In this document: positions 34,530-47,648 of the stretch, piece by piece
Numbering within the stretch: the stretch's first letter is position 1
Layout of the letters: each line of letters starts with the position of its first letter
NCBI GenBank assembly: GCA_014529385.2
Contig: CM043962.1
Location: 89,300,180 to 89,353,679, forward strand
Source of the DNA: Adiantum capillus-veneris
Lineage: Eukaryota > Streptophyta > Polypodiopsida > Polypodiales > Pteridaceae
Reading direction: 5' to 3'
DNA: 53,500 bases
Position numbers and translations under genes: made by a program
The notes under the pieces: generated by a model
Database searches by the model: none
What the model was told of the DNA's origin: nothing
The model's input: only the letters and a program-made list of their open reading frames with translations

Positions 34530-36300
34530 CAAGACTTGGTTAGCCATTCACATGATTGGGGATTTAAGATCATCACAAAATTCTTTGAAAAGCTTAGTAG
34601 TCATACAATCCCACCTAGAGGACTACTCTTCGCTTAAATCTTGCAATGTACGAGAGCATTCCTCCTTGGAGAATGCCCTCTCTAAAAAGTTGGCGTCTGA
34701 GTGGGAGATCGTTTTTTTTACACTTCTTAGAAGAATAGCTCTAGCTTCGTCCACTTTTGGGGAGCAGGCCTCAGGCTGGCCTAAGATCTATCGTAATTGA
34801 TCAAGTATTCATTGAGCCATTTTATATGGGTCCTCAAACCATTTCCTCCCCCATCGAGAGCAAGTGGACAAGACCCTAATTTCTCTTGACTTTGAGAGTC
34901 CTTAAGAAGTGAGCTTGACTAGCCTCCTCCGGTTGGAGGAAGGTTTCTCTGGATAATATTGTGGCCTTACTCACCTCCTTGAGTTGTTGTTCAATTAATT
35001 CACACTTAGCTCTAGCCACCTTGTATGCCCAGCTTCAGAGGCCCACCCTTCGTGCTTTTTAGTGATTAATAGCTCCACTTCATCATAGAGCTACTTTAGG
35101 CACTCCTCACAGTATCTCTTCCTTCTAGAGCCTCCAAATTGGATTTTTTATAAATATTCTTCGCAAGGATATCCTAGGACCTAGGGCTTGCCAAATCCAC
35201 ATCTTTATGAAGCTTGCTCATACCTTTCAAGGCTAGGCTTTTGAAGAGAGGGTCTTTAAAAAGATGAGCCCCTCTCCTCAGTAGCTTCTTAGACCCTTGG
35301 GGGCAATGAACTTCTCCTTTGTTTTTTATTTATTTCATGCTTGACAGTTGGTGATCCGACAGGAATTGTTAAGTCACCACCTTTATTTTAAGCCATGATG
35401 GTAGCCAATTGTCTTGATGAGCACTAACAATGATCTAGCCGAGATGTCATGCCGGCATACTACATACTGGTATGTGTGAACCCAGGCGAGCTATTCCAAG
35501 GGCCCATCTCACACATGTCCATCAACACCCACTTCTCACATAGGCTTAGCCATTTGGATATCTTGAATTCAGCTAGCATGTTTGATGGTCGTGTTCTATA
35601 CTTTCTCTTCTCCACCATATTAAAGTCTCTCACCAAGAACCATTCGCCTTCAACAAGGATATCTTGAAATCGGCTAGCATTTTTGATGGTATTGTTCTAT
35701 CCTTTCTCTTCTCCACCATGATGGTAGTCTGTCGGCTTGATGAGCAGTAACAATGATCTAGCCAAGATGTCATGCCGGCATACTACATACTTGTATACGT
35801 GAACCCAGATGTGCTGTTCCAAGGTCCCATCTCCCACATGTCCATTAACACCCACTTCTCACATACTAGCTTAGCCGTTTGGATATCTTGAATTCAGCTA
35901 ACATGTTTGATGGTCTTGTTCTATTCTTTCTCTTCTCCACCATATTAAAGTCTCTCACCAAGAACCATTCCCCTTCAACATGGATACCTTTCAGGTGTTC
36001 CCATAGTTTTGATCTTACCTTCCTGAGCAAGGTCCATGTTCAGCCCATTTAATCTTCACTCCTAGATCTCTCCCAGAGGGATGATTAAATACCACCTTTG
36101 ACTCTATTTCCTTGTCCACAACAAAGAGGATGCCATTGTACCCATCAGCCCCTTCTCTGTAGAAGACAAGATTCTTCCTCATTAATTGATTTCTTTTGCT
36201 TGCGGCATCAAGGTGATACACTTAGATAACCCAATAATTTTGCTCTTCCTCATTACTTGCTTTCTTTTGGTCTTGCATCAAGATGATGGCTTGGTGGTGT
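34530..36300 (-). pseudogene. LINE ORF2 endonuclease and linker fragment
   Basis: In minus sense: endonuclease start (36221-36015, YHLDAASKRNQ, corresponding to EHHLDAHSKRNQ of LINE A), the DFNMVEK block near 35960, WVLMDMWEMGPWNS near 35850, then the linker towards RT (34980-34530, with SRETFLQ). Many stops are present. The endonuclease middle is tandemly duplicated (35394-36000). It belongs to the same LINE family as 10.5-13 kb but is clearly more divergent. Confidence 0.8.
35394..36000. repeat. Tandem duplication, period 323 bp, inside LINE endonuclease
   Basis: CATGATGGTAG starts units at 35394 and 35717. Both carry the phrases ATGTCATGCCGGCATACTAC and TCTCTCACCAAGAACCATTC. The units differ at scattered sites. 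Confidence 0.85.
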
Positions 36301-37538
36301 TTCAGCTTGACGTGAGGCGAATGCCTAGAGGAAGGGGATTATCCAAGATGGGGGTGTTCGGATGCCTCACCCTTTTTGTTTTGTTTGCTAACCTTTGCCC
36401 CCTTCATTTTTGGCCATGGAAAAACCTACATCCTCTCGGGTGGTAACAATGGTTTGTTTTCTTCCTACATCCACTCAGAAAGTGTGTGCAACGTTGTAGG
36501 CCCTATTGTTGGGACATCATCCTAGAATAGGGAGGACATCAACATAATGTCAATCCAAGGAGTGGCTTGTGCGTGCCAAATGGAGGATTAGAGGGTGAAA
36601 CCTACACACAAAGAAAGCTATGGAGCGGGTAAGATGTTGCTACGAGGAGTGAGCACACTACTTACTCTACCATTCGGCCTAATCTCTCACACACAAGCTT
36701 AATCACGCACTACTCTCTAATCAATCACTAATCCAACTCTAATCAAGCACACAATGAGCATAGAATAACATAGAACGACCACACCGGGCACCAACACTCT
36801 ACACCAGCCTACACACACTTAGTAGCATGCTTAAACAAGAGGGAAATATGAGAGAAAGAGAGAGATTAATCAACAAATCAGCCACTAATCTTTGATTAAT
36901 CAAGCATTGATTACACCATGAGAAAATGAGAGAGAAGAGGTTAGAGTTTAGCTATTTGCATGAGGCCGAATCGTCCATGCACGCGCATAGGAAGCTCAAG
37001 AACTCCATAGCCATCTCCTTCTTCACAAAGCTTATCTCAAGTGAGTAAGAATCCCCCTTTCACATTGTGTGTTTTGAGTTATATACTCTTTAGGATTTTT
37101 AGAAGTGGCCGCGCATCCAAATGGCCAAACTCACTTAATCTACTATCTGCACTGCCTAGTATCTAAATATAGCTCAATGTTTACAACTTGGAACTCTTGA
37201 TGAACCCAAAACATAATTACAACCCACATTTGCAATCATTTGATGGAAAATCCTAAAACTTAAGTGACCGTCAATGGTGACCGTAACTCCATAGATAGTC
37301 ATCAATTCCAACTCTTCTTTGCATCTGTTGCTTGTATTTGCTTTATCTTCATCTTTACTTTGCATCCGCATCATCTGGCCTCGTTAGCATTTACTAAAAA
37401 ATAGTAAATAGCATCTTTTATTGGTCCGTTTGGCCATTGTTGACTTATTCGCCAAACACCTGCTCTCTTTGTGGCACCGATTGTAGTAATGAATGGATAT
37501 TGGCCCTCCTTTTGGAATGCATGCCTCTTTGTTGGTTT
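36301..37538. other. Unassigned
   Basis: 36301-36450 may be a LINE remnant near the ORF1/ORF2 border. The rest shows no recognisable gene or repeat. Confidence 0.4.
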
Positions 37539-37685
<147 letters not shown>

Positions 37686-37863
37686 ATCATATTGCATGTG
37701 TGCATACACATCTACATTTATGAGGGGAAGATAGAGAAAGAAAAATTTTACCGATGAGCTCACGCGCTTTTCAAATTTTCAAGATATTATTTTTTGGCAT
37801 TAGTGTATTTTTCACCCGTAGAAAATGGATTAAATGCCTGACAAAGACCAACCCTCACATTAA

Positions 37864-38188
37864 CACCCCAAATGGGTAGAGATATGTCAGTTGATGGACC
37901 TTTTACCAATTCTTGGATATTTTGTTCTTTTTATTTTTAAGAGTTAACATGTGGGACATGCTTAAAAATCTATAAATTCCTTAAATTTTGGCAGGCGGGG
38001 TGCCAATATAAAATCAACGAGAGAGAACACCCCAAAAATGGGTAGAGAGATTTCTCAGTTGATGGATCTTTTACTAATTCTTGGATATTTTCTTCTTTTT
38101 ACTATTAAGATTTAACATGTAGGACATGCTTAAAAATATATAAATTCTTTAAATTTTGGCAAGCAATGGTGCCAATCTAAATCAACGA

Positions 38189-38190
<2 letters not shown>
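37864..38190. repeat. Tandem duplication, period 164 bp
   Basis: Units start with CACCCCAAA at 37864 and 38028 and share the phrases AATTCTTGGATATTTT and GGACATGCTTAAAAAT. The second ends in the (AG)n tract. Confidence 0.85.
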
Positions 38191-38192
<2 letters not shown>

Positions 38193-38249
<57 letters not shown>

Positions 38250-38255
38250 GGGGGG
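38193..38255. repeat. (AG)n followed by G17
   Basis: An AG tract to 38238, then G at 38239-38255. Confidence 0.95.
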
Positions 38256-38373
38256 ACGAGGGGAGCATAGAAACTTTGAATGTCATAGTTACTGTATTGG
38301 AACAATAGCAAGATGCCTCTCTGTGAAAAATGTGACAAACTCAAGACGTATGTGAAAAATCTTTCTTTCAAGC

Positions 38374-38378
<5 letters not shown>

Positions 38379-38432
<54 letters not shown>
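38379..38432. repeat. (TG)n microsatellite
   Basis: About 27 TG repeats. A phrase upstream (CAAATCTTTCTTTCAAGCATATGTGTG type) recurs at 38503-38540, so the tract lies in a small local duplication. Confidence 0.95.
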
Positions 38433-38434
<2 letters not shown>

Positions 38435-38829
38435 CGTGTGTGCGCTATGTGTACATATAGACATAATTGGAATATATCATGATGTCTCAAGACCTATGTG
38501 ACAAATCTTCGCTTCAAGCATATATATGTGTGTGTGTATGTGTGTGAGTGTGTGTACTATGTGTACATATAGATATATATATATATATGTATACATACAT
38601 CCATACATACGTACAAGGATAGAAGCAAGTAAGAGAGTAGAGCAGAGATATTGAATCCAATCGTATTCCTATCATTGAAACCAATTCTAGAACTCACCCA
38701 GCTATTAAAAAAAGTTTTGTTATTACATTGAATTCTTTTAGATTTCATCTCTTCACACCATGCTAACTTATCTAATCTCTATAATCAAGCTTGGTGGCAT
38801 TGCTAGATCAAGGTAGAAACAAATGAAGG

Positions 38830-38935
<106 letters not shown>

Positions 38936-39190
38936 AATAGAATTAGAGCACTCCTAAGTTTGTTGAACAAGGGCTAGCACCTCATGAAAAATAATGTCTA
39001 TGAGAAACTTCCAATCTTGGTATCAAAAAATGCTTTGCAGCATCTATTAAAAGGTCATGTCATGCATCACTTTTATAAATGCGATACACTATACTTGTAG
39101 GAAGAGAGTATTGACAGTGTTCCACTTGGAAGAGAAGATAGCCCTGTGAGAAGCCAATAGTGAGGCCAATGCATTTTGATGCAGGCATAA

Positions 39191-39231
<41 letters not shown>
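39191..39231. repeat. Poly-G run of 41 bases
   Basis: An uninterrupted run of G, the longest homopolymer in the window. The paralogous site near 52615-52725 has two G15 runs around an (AG)n tract instead. Confidence 0.9.
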
Positions 39232-39232
<1 letters not shown>

Positions 39233-39660
39233 TGTACAGAGAATAGGGAGTGAGAGAGAGGGGGTGTGTGGAATCAGGGAACAAGAACAGGGAGAATCTG
39301 TGAATTAATTGCAGAGGCTCGCCCAGAGCAGCAATGGCGAAGGATCAAAACAAATGTGTGTAGTCCAAGGGAGGCGCGAGAGAGGGGGGTTGGGGATCGC
39401 GCATATGCACATGCGAGAACTAGGGCGAAGACAAAGCATTTAGTTTGGCAGAACTAGGAGAAGGAATTTGTTCTTCTAATTAATTAATAGCTTGTGGAAT
39501 ATGTTACTACAATCTTTTTTTTATAAATTGATTTCAATTCACTCTGTTGATTGAGTATTGCCAAAAAAAAAGAAGTTAGTATTAATTCTTTCTTTGTTTC
39601 TTAAGTTAGGACTAATTAAATAACTGATTCACTCACACTTGTGAGTATGGAAATAAACAG
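39232..39660. repeat. Dispersed repeat, copy 1 (paired with 52727-53110)
   Basis: It matches 52727-53110 from GGGTGTGGAATC to ATGGAAATAAA with few differences. It ends near the hairpin ACTCACAC/TTGTGAGT (39631-39646). No coding frame is conserved between the copies. Its nature is unknown. Confidence 0.75.
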
Positions 39661-39799
39661 ATTGCTTCCACCAAGAGATGCATCGTGCCATGCCACAATC
39701 CCTTGTCAGTCGCACGTAGGCTTGATCCAAGCCACATTTACCTCCCATGAGAGAGGTAGGAGGGAGGCTTCTCCCAATGCCAAAATAGAATGAGGGTGG

Positions 39800-40540
39800 A
39801 GCGGCTCAAGTGCTCCCCTTTGAACGCCTCCCTGGGTGAAAAGGACACCAATCTTGACTTAAGCAAAGCTCCATATACTAACCAATCATTACAGCACCAA
39901 TTGCCCTATTCCATTCATCAAAGTTTCTCTATTTTCCAATGCCCACAATCACTTCCCTGCTATCTTGTATAATCTCTGTGGACCTAGCTATTTTCAGGGG
40001 GTTCTCAAAGACCTGATAGTTCCTGGCCTTCCACATGTGTTTGAAGTAGCGGAATCTAACAGTCTGCATGCCGATCAAAAGGGTGTGACTATTGAATACC
40101 TTCCCACCGAGGAAGAGATCGTTCTTTCAGAACCCTAGATCTTCCAGGTCTTTTGAGCCCATTTGCAAATTTTCCCTTCCATGCCACAAATCATTTGGCA
40201 CTCCTTGAATAAGTGAGGAAGGTCCCTCACTAGCTATTCCCCATTGCAAGCATCTATCAGGTAAGGCTCCCCATAGGACCTTCTATAGAAAAACCTTCAA
40301 TCCAAGGGGTCATTATGGGCACCAGATGTTCTTCATGATTGTCACCCATCTTGATTCCGGCCATTGCTTGCCCCACTACTTGTTTAGGGGGAAAACCAAT
40401 CCGACGAGATCATATGGGTGTTGTACACGTCCTTGGTTTGCAGTTTAAGGAAATGTAGGTTCGTGGGCCACCACCATTCTTTTCGCTCGAACTTGGACTC
40501 GCTCGGAGAAAGCAACATTTGTCTAGCTGTTCTAAAGCTC
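39800..40540 (-). pseudogene. Divergent LINE ORF2 C-terminal (zf-RVT) fragment
   Basis: In minus sense it follows the 17.7-18.3 kb LINE: the blocks for a kVFL.KVLWGAL motif near 40290, the region aligned to HLFMDCPTIRG near 40210, and the downstream tail with a SREVIVGIGK-like phrase near 39950. Many stops are present. It is too divergent to belong to the recent duplicates. Confidence 0.65.
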
Positions 40541-42425
40541 TATTGACACGAGGATTCTATTATCCTAAAATGTGTGTTATAGTTCACAAGTTTCATTTAC
40601 TATATTGAATGTTTTAACACACCTTTCCCTCTTTGCAATAAGACATTTGTGCATACGTGTATCCACAGACACTACTAAAAGCACCCACTTATCAACTTTT
40701 GCATGAAGAAACTCCTCAATTGAGCCTTCTCATTTTGGGGCTAACCTTGTCATACTATCAAGTGAAGATGGTTTTGGATGAAGCCATACAAAGAGAAATG
40801 ATAGATTTTATTTATAGCTCATGCTATAGACAATCATAGGTCACAATTAAAGCTCCCCATCAACAATTACATGCACCATGCCACCACAGTACTCTAGATG
40901 GAGCCGTTGTGCTCTACTGAGCACGAAAGCCTTGACCTCTATGATAACAACAGAGAATCCCACATCATAAGCACAAAACATTGAAGACTTTATTTTTGAC
41001 ACATCAATTGTGCAGTTTTGGACCACATTGTGAAAGGCAATGTCGAATGATTATGAGAGGATTTCTATCTAGCATATCTCAATAATTCTTAATACTTCGT
41101 TTTATATGTGATTTAAACTTTTTTATTTCCATCGATCTTTGATGAACTTATTCAAACATGGCGGTATTTTTGTCCTAGTCCATAGTAGCCTTTTGTAGAA
41201 GTTAGTATCTCTTCAACGAGCCGATCTATTATCACGGCAGTTTGTTGGGTACGATCGAGTTTTATAATGTGTTACTTCATCCAGCTATGGTTTGTATATG
41301 GGGCTCCCTATAAAAGTCATCAGGACATGTTTAGTGTTCTTCTAGTGTGTTGTAGCTTGTATCTGGGTTTGGAGGCTCCCTGTAAGATGATGATTTGTTA
41401 GTTGGTTATGGTCTGATGTATTTTTTTGGACTACATGGCTCATTTAAGAGTCATCTTGAGCGTGCAGGATGTATGTTTTTTTTTTTTAATGCTCATTCGA
41501 GCTAGATTTGAATTAACTCAAAATAATACATGAAAACCTTGGGATATCCATTGCACAAGGACATCCAACATATACAAAAGAGTCAGGTCAATGGACGCAA
41601 AGCCCACTGAGGGATTTATGACCATTGACCCTATAGGTACCCTTAATCCATGCTACAAAATTCCTATCTTCTTCTTGTCAGTAAGTCACTTCCTCCTACT
41701 TGCTAAAATCCATCCGCAAGTTCGCAGCAGTAGTTCTGTATGCAACATCCCCTTCTTTTTCTATAATAGTTTTTCATTTCTAGAGACTTGTATGGCTTGT
41801 AGGACTAAAGCTTTGACTATAAAAATTTAGGTCCTCTACTCTTCATCAGCTAAGCGTTAGTTGAAGCCCAACGCTAGGTCTCGTTTAAAGAATGGGGTGT
41901 CAAGCTAGCAAAACACCCATTTGTAGACTCTTCCAGTGAAGCTCTTGATTGTTGGGTACCCTATTAGATGAGATATGGTGGTCGTTTCCTGGTTGCATTT
42001 GATTCATGTTCCATTGCCAAGACCCATCACTTTGGCCTTCTCTTTGGTCGGTAGAAAACAAAAATGCATTTTTGAGAGGAAGACTTTCTGTTTATCTTCA
42101 CATTGAGAGTCACATATGTTCTCGTATGTTCCTCAAAGGTTTTTTGAATTTCTTTTATAGAGAATCTAGCAAGATGCCGATGCAAATGAAAAGCTAAATG
42201 TGGAGGAAAGAAAGAAAGGGAAGGGAGGGGAAATAGGTGTCGTGTGAGCAGGGAGTTCCGTGCACAGGGGGAGAGGTCAGAGATATTTGATTTTCTTTGT
42301 CTCGCAGGCAAAAGCGACAGTGTAGAAAAATGGCAATGGCTTGGAGATGCAAACAGTCTTAGAAACACCATAATCCATTAAGACGTCCCCTTGCGCGCCC
42401 ATACGTGTGTCGCAAGCCTACACAC
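40541..42425. other. Unassigned, with a T run and hairpin
   Basis: There is no recognisable gene. At 41475-41502 a T run is followed by GCTC-ATTC-GAGC, the same layout as the retroposed 3' ends; no direct repeat was found around it. Confidence 0.4.
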
Positions 42426-43849
42426 TGTCAAGAAGCTGGCGGTCTTGTCAGGTTCGCACCAGGCCTCTTGCTGTGAGATTTTGTGAGAAGATCAAGGGTT
42501 ATGAGAAGGAGCTAAGATGTAGATAACATAGCTTCTAGAGCTAAAGAAGAAATGTAGACAAAGAAGTCGCTCACTTTCCCTTACAAACACACACGTGATG
42601 GAGGGAACTCATGAAAGATAGTCAAAACAAAACAAAAATGAAAACATCGAGATTACGATCATATCGTATCATGGGTAGGATAAAAGGGTTAATGGATGAG
42701 TTAATGATATTTAATCTTTGTTGTCCAAATAGGCTACGGATTTCTCTTTGGAACTGTAGCTTTGTGCTTACTATAATGTATATGTTTTGTTTAGCGATTG
42801 GGACTAGTTGTGAGTACAAATCCTCCTGATTCATAATAAAATAACCACATTCCCGTCAAAAGAGAAGTTATAGTCAATAATAGGTACTATGATGGGATCT
42901 GGTGAGAGAATTATTTCGTTGATCCTTTCAGGACCAAATAGAAACACTATGCGTTGCTGAAAGTGAATCTTTTGACTAATCCAAATGTAGATTGCACAGA
43001 ATGGAAATGAAAGAAATTGCCTCCATGTGGATTATGGTTATTCATCAATGATATACTTAGTATGTTCAAAGATAAAGGTGTGGAAGAAGTGAAAGGAGAA
43101 GAAGAAGAGAGTTTCTCTGCCAAGCCCTATTGTTACCCTTAGGCAATAAGGATACTGCGGGGAGAGAAGTACCTGTAGCAAGGAGATTCTAGAGTTTGTG
43201 GAAGAGAATGAGAACCTTAAGAGAGAGAGATGCTTGTGAAAGATGAAAATATGGTTACTAACCTTGTGCACATAATTTTTTCCCGCAAGAAGGTTGTGCC
43301 CGTTACAGTGACAGGATTGCTGCTTGAATACCTTCCAATGAAACAATTAGGACACAACAAGAGATATGAAAGGAGGAGTAAAGATAGAATTAGAAATAGA
43401 TCTAAGTGTGGTGGTGGTATTAAAGATAGATAATGAGTATAGAGATAGAGTTAGAGACAAGTATTGAACTAGATATGCAAATGAAAGAAAAACTAGCAAC
43501 ATATATCTTACATGAAAGCAATCGTCCACCACCTTAATGGAGAGAGAAGATGAGGCAAAAGACTTCAGCCTTTCTTCAAGGAAACGTATGGCACTAAGAT
43601 GAGTGTGTCACTATGGAATTGAGCTATTCTCACTCACTCATAAATTGCCCCCTAATGAAGAGAAGGTTGCCCTTTTTATAGGTGAGGGAGACATGTTTTA
43701 CATAATGATTAGGCTAAAGAATAAGCCCAAATCAAATGTTCTTTGGATATTTCTTAAAATGTGCAATATTAGGACTCAAAATATCATGAAATTCAACATT
43801 TTTGGTCGTTGAGGCTCCATGTGGGTGCATGATGTATGTGGGCCCCACC
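42426..43849 (-). repeat. Gypsy 3' LTR
   Basis: It matches 50072-51513. The outer edge begins TGTCAAGAAG at 42426. The inner edge is placed where similarity stops (43849), just after a GGTGGGGCCC purine-rich phrase in element sense. A TATA box (TATAAAAAG) lies at 43672-43680 on the minus strand. Confidence 0.88.
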
Positions 43850-43891
43850 CTGCACATCCTCAGGTATGTGCCACATTGTCTCTTTGTAAGA

Positions 43892-44661
43892 TCAGCCCTC
43901 TTGTACATCTTCCTTTCTTTCTTCTTCACTGGATGATTCTAGAGCTTCATGTTCACTTTGATCTGCACCTGTGTTTTGCTCTTCTTTCTCATCAACATCT
44001 TCTAGATCATTGTCTCCTCTTCTCTTAAACATTTTGATCCTTTTTCCCACAATGGGAATCTTTACTTCTGTACCATCTAGTTCAGACAAGCTGTAAGTAG
44101 AATTTTGATGCACATGCTTTACAACATACGGTCCAAACCATCTTTTTGAGAACTTACGTATGACTATGTGCTGGTTATCAAGCCTATTATCATACACTAA
44201 AACCCAGTCACCTTTGTCAATTGCTTTGCTCTTGAGTCGATGTCGCTTATCAAAGTAGTCCTTGTTTTTCAACCTTGCATTTTTGAGTCGTTCTTTTGCA
44301 GCTTCAATGTCTCCAGGTATTCTCTCTAGTTGCCTTATACGCAGTGCAAGGAGATCTTCCCTGCTAAGCCCCTCTTGCCAAGGTAGTACGTTTCATGTGG
44401 GAATTGTATCTTCAATCGGCATCACTGGCTTTTGAGTATACATTAGCTCCGTAGGCATGTAGCCAGTTATTGAGCTATGTGTTGTACGATCAACCCATAA
44501 AGCATATGGTAACAGTTTTGGCCACTCACCAACTCTTCCTCCGCAAGCCTTGGCCAAAGCTTTGATGATAGGAGGATGCCCTCTTTCACTCTTTCCATTG
44601 CCTTCAGGGTTGTAAGCTGTAGTAAGAGAAAGCTTGGTTCCCAATCTAGAAAATAACTCAC
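43892..44661 (-). pseudogene. pol (IN C-term): Gypsy integrase C-terminal part and GPY/F module
   Basis: 44644-44393 carries LTTAYNPEGNGKSERGH with the third catalytic Glu of integrase. 44272-43892 (126 codons) holds the GPY/F module (KRWFGPYVVKHV) followed by an acidic tail of Asp/Glu/Ser. A frame change lies near 44393-44272. The segment follows the main pol frame after a one-base loss and a TAA near 44660-44680. Confidence 0.88.
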
Positions 44662-46716
44662 TTACTTATTCGGCATCAGTTCACCCCTATGTGCAGTGAT
44701 TTTTCCCACACAACCATAACGGCAAATCACCTCATCAAGAAAGAATTTGCACACAGCTTCTTTGGTTTTAGCTCTTAATGGTCTTCCTTCAACCTGGTTA
44801 GTTAGGTCCTCTCGTAAAAGAACCAAGTATCTCATTTTCCAGAGTCCTAAAAGCATTGAGACTAGATCCACAACCCATTTATAGTGCATGGCTAGTGGAT
44901 ATGTAGGGTGCAATCCATCACGATGTCGGACATTTGAATACATTTGACAAGTTACACAAGACTCTACAAAGTGAGATACATCTTTATACATACCCTTCCA
45001 CCAGTATTTTTCTTTCAACTTGGAGAAGGTTTCCCACACACCTCTGTGTCTAGCCCATAGACTCTTATGAAACTCTTGCATGAGCTTTACTTGAGTCTCT
45101 GTTTTACATATAACCTGTTGTGGTGTAGCACCCTTTTGTTTAGGATGCTTCCACAAGTAACCATCCCTCAAAAAGTACCCATATGCTTTCCTACGTATCC
45201 TCTTGAATTCTTGTTCAGACCAATCATCCTGTTTTGTTAGAGTACTCAAGTAGCTTCCAATAAGAAGCCAATCACCTTCATAAAGATCTTTCAAGAACAA
45301 TTCAAGTGAATTAGTCATGCAAACATTGTTACCTTTGACATGAGAGATAGAATAGAACTTTGTGCCTACATCATCTCCCTCATCAATCATTTGTGACTCA
45401 TCTTCATACCTTGCCCTTGATAGCATATCTGCCATTGTATTGTCTTTACCTGCAATGTGCTTAAACTCGGGATTTAAGGAATTAATGTAGGCAATCCACC
45501 GCAACATAGCAATGTTTGGTGTTGAGCAGCTTGTAATCATCCCAAGAAGTGGTAGACAATTTGTTTCTACAACCACACATGCACCAATTAGGTACTCTCT
45601 CCCATTTTCCAAGGCTGCAACCATACCCCATAGCTCTTGTGGATAGTTTCTTTGGCGAGAACTTAGTACCTTTGCTCCAAATCTTACCACATACCTACGT
45701 CCTTCTTCGTCATCTTGCCCTATTGCCCATCCAATCCCTGTAGGACTAGTGTCTACTGTCACAATTACTGGTCTTTGACACTCATAGTCTACCTTTCTCA
45801 AAGTTGGTGCTGACTGGAGCAACTCCTTTAGCTTTTTCATGGATATTACATGTGCTTCTGTCCATTTAAACTTTTGATTCTTTCTAAGCAACTGATAAAG
45901 AGGATCGGCTACATGTGCATAATGTGGAATCCAAATAACATAGAAGACACATGCTCCCAGAAACCTTCTAACCTCAGTGATGCTAGTGCATGTTTCTTTC
46001 ATTCTTTGGATGGCATCTACCTTTGCTGGACAAGGTTTCCTAACATATGGCCTGCACATGTGCCCCACAATGAGTACTTCATTGACACCAAAAATAGACT
46101 TTTTCCCTGACAATGTAAGATTCGCTTCTTCCAACCTAGACAAAATTTTATCACAATCATTTATGTGATTTACCACAAACCTGCGACATCCCTTGAGATC
46201 CAAAGCTTCATCTTTGTCACTTTCTTCACATCCTTTGATAGGAAAATCATCAATGAAAGGCATTGTGATTTGAGGAATAAAGTCACGTAAGACCTTATTC
46301 ATCCCATTCATCATAAGTGCAACTGAGTTGGTTTCTCCCTGTGGCAAGGTACACATCCTTACCAAACCCAAAGGTGTTCTCATGGTTGTCAAGTCTTTGC
46401 TTTCGATTGCAAGCTGAAATTGATTATACCCTGAGTAGAGATCCCCCATTGAGTAGATTGCCCTCCCTGCAAATGCCTCTACAAACTCATCCACAATTGG
46501 ACCTGTACCTACATTTCTAATTGTCACCTTGTTCACTGGTTGCATATCTTGGATGAAGCGTAGAGAATCATTCTTCTTTGGAACTGTGAACCACCTGTTT
46601 GAGTATGGAGCACAAGAAGGCTCCAAGATTCCCATTTTGATTTTCTCATTCAGTAGCTCTACTAACTTTGGCAAATGAGCCTTTGGAACCGGAATAGGCC
46701 GCAGATTCAAAGGCAC
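44662..46716 (-). pseudogene. pol: Gypsy reverse transcriptase, RNase H and integrase N-half (684 codons open)
   Basis: RT: residues about 45-200, with WFTVPKKNDSLRF, SMGDLYSGYNQFQL, RTPLGLVRMCTLPQG and the catalytic FIDD. RNase H: about 315-455, with VTVDTS, QELWG, VETN (third acidic residue is Asn) and GKDNTMADMLSRA. Integrase: HHCC finger (FHKSLWARHRG ... CVTC) near 560-600, first catalytic Asp in VVDLVS, and ITAHRGEL, where His sits at the second catalytic Asp. The open frame begins within the pol polyprotein; the real product would be a larger gag-pol. The frame is long, but the replaced residues argue against activity. Confidence 0.9.
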
Positions 46717-46928
46717 ATGAGGTATTGTGAAAATTACTATAGGAGCTACAATAGAAGGATCAACACATCCTATCTCATGTGGCTGAAATGAAAAAGCCTT
46801 ACCTGCTCCTCCTGTGTCTCCTCCTGTGTTAGAAACTCCTCGCGACCAATCTGCAACTCTTGGAAAGACTCCTTTGTGAAGGTATGCCCAATCTTTTTAG
46901 GATTCCTCAAACTTGGTTGTAAAGAAGC

Positions 46929-47648
46929 CTACTCAATCTTTTCCCTATTGTTGGGTGGTAAGGGTGAAGCTACTGGTTTCACCTTCTTTGCTACACTCTT
47001 GTATTTAGTTTCAACATGGACTTCTGGGCCAGCTGTTTGGTTTTCTTTAAAGGCTTCTATCACTTGATACATTTCCATAGAGCAAACTTCCACAACTTCA
47101 TTTTCAAGATGAAAACTAGACCCCATCATAGCATCAAGCCTCAGGGGGTTCACCATTCAGTACCCCACTATATTACGTGCGTTCGTAGGGTATTTAAGAA
47201 GCCCTCTTTTAACATGTCTGAATGAATAAAATGACCCCTTATTTTAAGATTTTTTTCCAAAATTGAATATAAAACTCCCTTATTTCAATGAATCTCTGTT
47301 AAATTGTCTAAAATTGTTGCATTTTAAAACCCCTCCTTTCGAACTCACGTTATACATTAACATGATTACATAGTGCACCCCCCGAGCATCAAGCTCACCC
47401 ATAGTGTCTACAAAAGAAACTTGTTTACACAAACCCAAAACATTTTCAGTAGGCTCTAGCAACCCACTCTTTTTCATGTCTATTTACAAGTACATTATGC
47501 ATATATTGCCTCTCATATCTCTTCAAATCTTCAAGTTTTGTAAAACATACTGATCCATTCCTTGTTACCAAGGAGCTCGTTGAAAAAGTTTCACCTATTT
47601 TTGGATCAGGCGAGACCCTTTTTTTTTCTGTACCACTGCAATCCCGCT
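46929..47648 (-). other. Gypsy spacer between protease and reverse transcriptase
   Basis: Short open pieces (47477-47280 and 47156-46929) with Lys/Pro/Glu-rich sequence lie between the protease and RT frames. I recognise no domain. It is probably polyprotein linker with breaks. Confidence 0.5.

Noticed and set aside
39266-39457. Possible small gene of 63 codons
   Set aside because: The frame is not preserved in the paired repeat at 52727-53110.
42611-43433. Short frames in the gypsy LTRs, present in both LTRs
   Set aside because: They repeat only because the LTRs repeat; they lie in the promoter and untranslated region and show no domain.
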